Assembly: GCA_037349315.1 (NCBI GenBank)
Contig: JBAIAC010000132.1
Span: 620,001-684,000, forward strand
Length of the DNA: 64,000 nucleotides
Origin: Chelydra serpentina
Lineage: Eukaryota > Chordata > Testudines > Chelydridae
Direction of reading: 5' to 3'
Part shown: positions 63,801-64,000 of the stretch, piece by piece
Numbering within the stretch: position 1 is the first letter of the stretch
How the letters are laid out: every line of letters begins with the position of its first letter
Notes under the pieces: generated by a model
What the model was told of the DNA's origin: nothing
Databases searched by the model: none
The model's input: the letters and a program-made list of their open reading frames with translations, nothing else
Program-made: the position numbers and the translations under genes

Positions 63801-64000
63801 AGTTAGATAGATAATTATATAGATAGATAGATAATTAGATAGATAGAAAATTAGATAATTAGAAAGATAGATAATTAGATAGATATGTTGATTATTAGAT
63901 AGGTAGATAATTAGATGGATAAATAGCTAGATAGATAATTAGATGGATAGATAATTAGATAGATAGATAATTAGATAATTAGAAAGATAGATCCTTAGAT

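Larger units (their letters stand above)
52089..64000. repeat. GATA/TAATTA satellite, block 2 (to window end)
   Basis: About 11.9 kb of the same satellite as block 1. Recognisable markers recur: attacatattaggtaattaa (at about 52,715, 53,888, 54,493, 55,876, 56,425, 62,637 and 63,373) and gataaacagataattagata with the nearby agttagcaagatagataatt (about 52,440, 53,610, 55,320, 62,040 and 63,080). This shows higher-order duplication of kilobase-scale segments. No open frames. The array continues past the window. Confidence 0.97.

Overview
The window is animal nuclear DNA, most likely from a turtle (Testudines). This is inferred from CR1-type LINEs of the sauropsid kind, tRNA-derived SINEs that end in a CR1-like tail (the arrangement known from cryptodiran turtles), several hAT and PIF/Harbinger elements, vertebrate-type tRNA genes and a vertebrate TTAGGG tract. 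No ordinary host protein-coding gene can be supported. The window is accessory DNA: a scattered, heavily duplicated tRNA region, a pile of transposable elements, and a very long AT-rich satellite. Long open frames here belong to transposons or are by-products of tandem repeats.

Region 1-12.4 kb holds tRNA genes and pseudogenes (Phe, Val, Gln, Lys, Ile-TAT) inside diverged duplications, including an inverted pair (about 1.46-2.69 kb and 8.31-9.38 kb) around a 57-bp minisatellite (3.64-8.2 kb) that is itself split by a CR1 fragment. Two of the tRNA genes are interrupted by transposons: a SINE sits in the T-arm of a tRNA-Gln, and a hAT-like element sits in the acceptor stem of the intron-containing tRNA-Ile(TAT).

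Region 12.4-19.1 kb is an LTR retrotransposon on the minus strand with paired 1.1-kb LTRs. It has a gag-protease ORF (SCAN-like capsid, zinc knuckle, aspartic protease) and two further ORFs, the last with a membrane segment, but no recognisable reverse transcriptase or integrase. From 19.3 to 23.1 kb lie remains of two LINEs. From 23 to 37 kb the tRNA duplications resume (three copies of a divergent Asn/initiator-Met pair, plus Phe, Lys, Ile and Ser loci), mixed with solo LTRs, SINEs, hAT and Harbinger MITEs and a possible frameshifted membrane-protein pseudogene.

Region 37.3-42.9 kb is a near full-length CR1 on the minus strand (ORF1 with a GDSL-esterase-like domain; ORF2 endonuclease and reverse transcriptase). 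It is split by a GC-rich hAT-like element, which is itself split by a solo LTR; each insertion has a readable target-site duplication. A 0.94-kb segment at 42.9 kb is a second copy of 24.9-25.9 kb and leads into the satellite.

From 43.8 kb to the end the DNA is a GATA/TAATTA satellite with higher-order structure. It is interrupted by a complete 5.5-kb PIF/Harbinger transposon (46,601-52,085) that has an uninterrupted 429-residue transposase, a two-exon Myb/SANT-like partner gene, terminal inverted repeats and a TTA target duplication, and by a short interstitial telomeric tract at 60.83 kb. All assignments are by reading the sequence; no searches were run.
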